Assembly (NCBI GenBank): GCA_024698705.1
Contig: JAILQX010000044.1
Coordinates: 1 to 64,000, forward strand
Length of the DNA stretch: 64,000 nt
Direction of reading: 5' to 3'
DNA from: Lachnospiraceae bacterium
GTDB lineage: Bacteria; Bacillota; Clostridia; Lachnospirales; Lachnospiraceae
Below the pieces are notes generated by a model, which worked only from the letters and a program-made list of their open reading frames with translations, ran no database searches and was not told the origin of the DNA. This document shows positions 63,474 to 64,000 of this stretch, piece after piece (positions within the stretch are counted from its first letter, which is position 1; every line of letters begins with the position of its first letter). The position numbers were made by a program, and so were the translations under genes.

Positions 63474-64000
63474 TTAAAGCTTCATCTTTTTCATGGCGGA
63501 TGAAAGCATGAGTTTGATCCTGTTAAGCTGATTAACCTCGCTGGCACCTGGATCGTAATCGATCGCAACGATGTTGGCATCGGGATGCGTGCGGCGTATT
63601 TCCTTTATGACGCCCTTACCGACTATATGGTTAGGCAGACAGCCGAAGGGCTGCGTACATACGATATTGGGCGCACCCGAGTGGATGAGCTCTACCATTT
63701 CCCCGACAAGGAACCAGCCTTCACCGGTCTGATTGCCGATGGAAACATAATCCTTTGCATAATCAACAAGATCGGCTATACGCGGAGTGGGCTCAAAGTG
63801 CCTGCTCTTTTTGTATGCCCTGTTGACGGGGGCAGTAAGTCTTTCTATCGCCCATATTGCAAGGGAGGATGTGAGAGCACTTTTGGCGCTTGCGGAAAAA
63901 TGCTCGTGCTTGAATATCTGGTCGTAGAAACAATAGAGCATAAAGCCCATGAGTTCCGGTACGACTGCTTCCGCACCTTCATGTTCGAGGAGTTCGACAA
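63474..64000 (-). CDS. Acyl-CoA dehydratase activase-related protein, C-terminal part, cut by window
   Basis: The minus-strand frame is open to base 64000, so the gene starts outside the window. The visible part begins V-E-L-L-E-H-E-G-A-E-A-V-V-P-E-L-M and holds C-T-Q-P-F-G-C-L-P-N-H-I-V-G-K-G, typical of the C-terminal DUF2229-like region of very large (about 1400-residue) 2-hydroxyacyl-CoA dehydratase activator proteins, found in anaerobic Firmicutes. The Cys pair in this block may hold an iron-sulfur cluster. The full reaction is not known for this sub-family. Confidence 0.85.
   Translation of the reverse strand, partial: VELLEHEGAEAVVPELMGFMLYCFYDQIFKHEHFSASAKSALTSSLAIWAIERLTAPVNRAYKKSRHFEPTPRIADLVDYAKDYVSIGNQTGEGWFLVGEMVELIHSGAPNIVCTQPFGCLPNHIVGKGVIKEIRRTHPDANIVAIDYDPGASEVNQLNRIKLMLSSAMKKMKL

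Overview
The window reads as a chromosomal segment of an anaerobic, low-to-moderate G+C Firmicute, most likely a fibre-degrading gut or rumen Lachnospiraceae (Butyrivibrio/Pseudobutyrivibrio-like). This is an inference from purine-rich Shine-Dalgarno sites, a T-box in front of pheST, a GH9 cellulase lipoprotein beside a GH5 cellulase, a nickel-pincer (lar) operon joined to an ECF metal transporter, and the start of a large acyl-CoA dehydratase activase. About 62 protein genes are supportable. I found no rRNA, tRNA, CRISPR array, transposase or phage structural gene.

Layout. 1-2.9 kb: an A+T-richer, defence-like block with an HNH nuclease (cut by the left edge), a MazG-like pyrophosphohydrolase and a nuclease-helicase fusion (DUF2075 type). 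3-9.4 kb: a plus-strand run with a PLPC-like protein, two ADP-ribose hydrolases in tandem (DraG type and bacterial PARG/macrodomain), a fluoride channel, an esterase with an internal 27-bp repeat, a zinc-ribbon membrane protein, a Nudix enzyme and a small membrane protein. 9.5-19.8 kb: histidine phosphatase, AlkD-like glycosylase, superoxide dismutase, QueH, a DacA-type peptidase, an AEC transporter, two zinc-ribbon membrane paralogues, enolase and a small membrane protein. 19.8-32.5 kb: AzlCD, a C39-like protein, SCP2 and GlsB proteins, a cell-wall amidase, two small membrane proteins, a G1PDH-like dehydrogenase, argG, a Lon-like ATPase without protease, a MATE pump and the NAD(P)H-hydrate repair enzyme. 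32.6-40.5 kb: an exonuclease, a PlsC fusion, a GltS-like carrier, flavodoxin and two paralogous lipoproteins. 40.7-46.1 kb: larE-larB-larC-cbiMN-cbiQ-cbiO, a unit for nickel uptake and synthesis of the nickel-pincer cofactor; larA is not in view. 46.1-53.2 kb: SDR, ZIP transporter, PgeF, CapA, a large esterase and a second MATE pump. 53.2-64 kb: T-box-pheS-pheT, a DUF58-like/membrane protein pair, GH9-GH5-small protein, and the C-terminus of a giant activase running off the right edge.

The observations I find most worth following: (1) three identical-format palindromes GTTAG-N6-CTAAC, one at the enolase promoter and two at flavodoxin, with the promoter-proximal ones at exactly the same distance from the -10 box, suggesting a shared metal-type repressor. 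(2) Tandem duplications that straddle stop codons at four gene 3' ends between 5.7 and 16 kb, plus in-frame minisatellites. (3) A terminator ending a few bases before larE, and another on the minus strand written inside the cbiO coding sequence. (4) A Lon-like ATPase whose Walker B Asp is Asn. (5) The left-edge nuclease/helicase/MazG block followed by paired ADP-ribose hydrolases.
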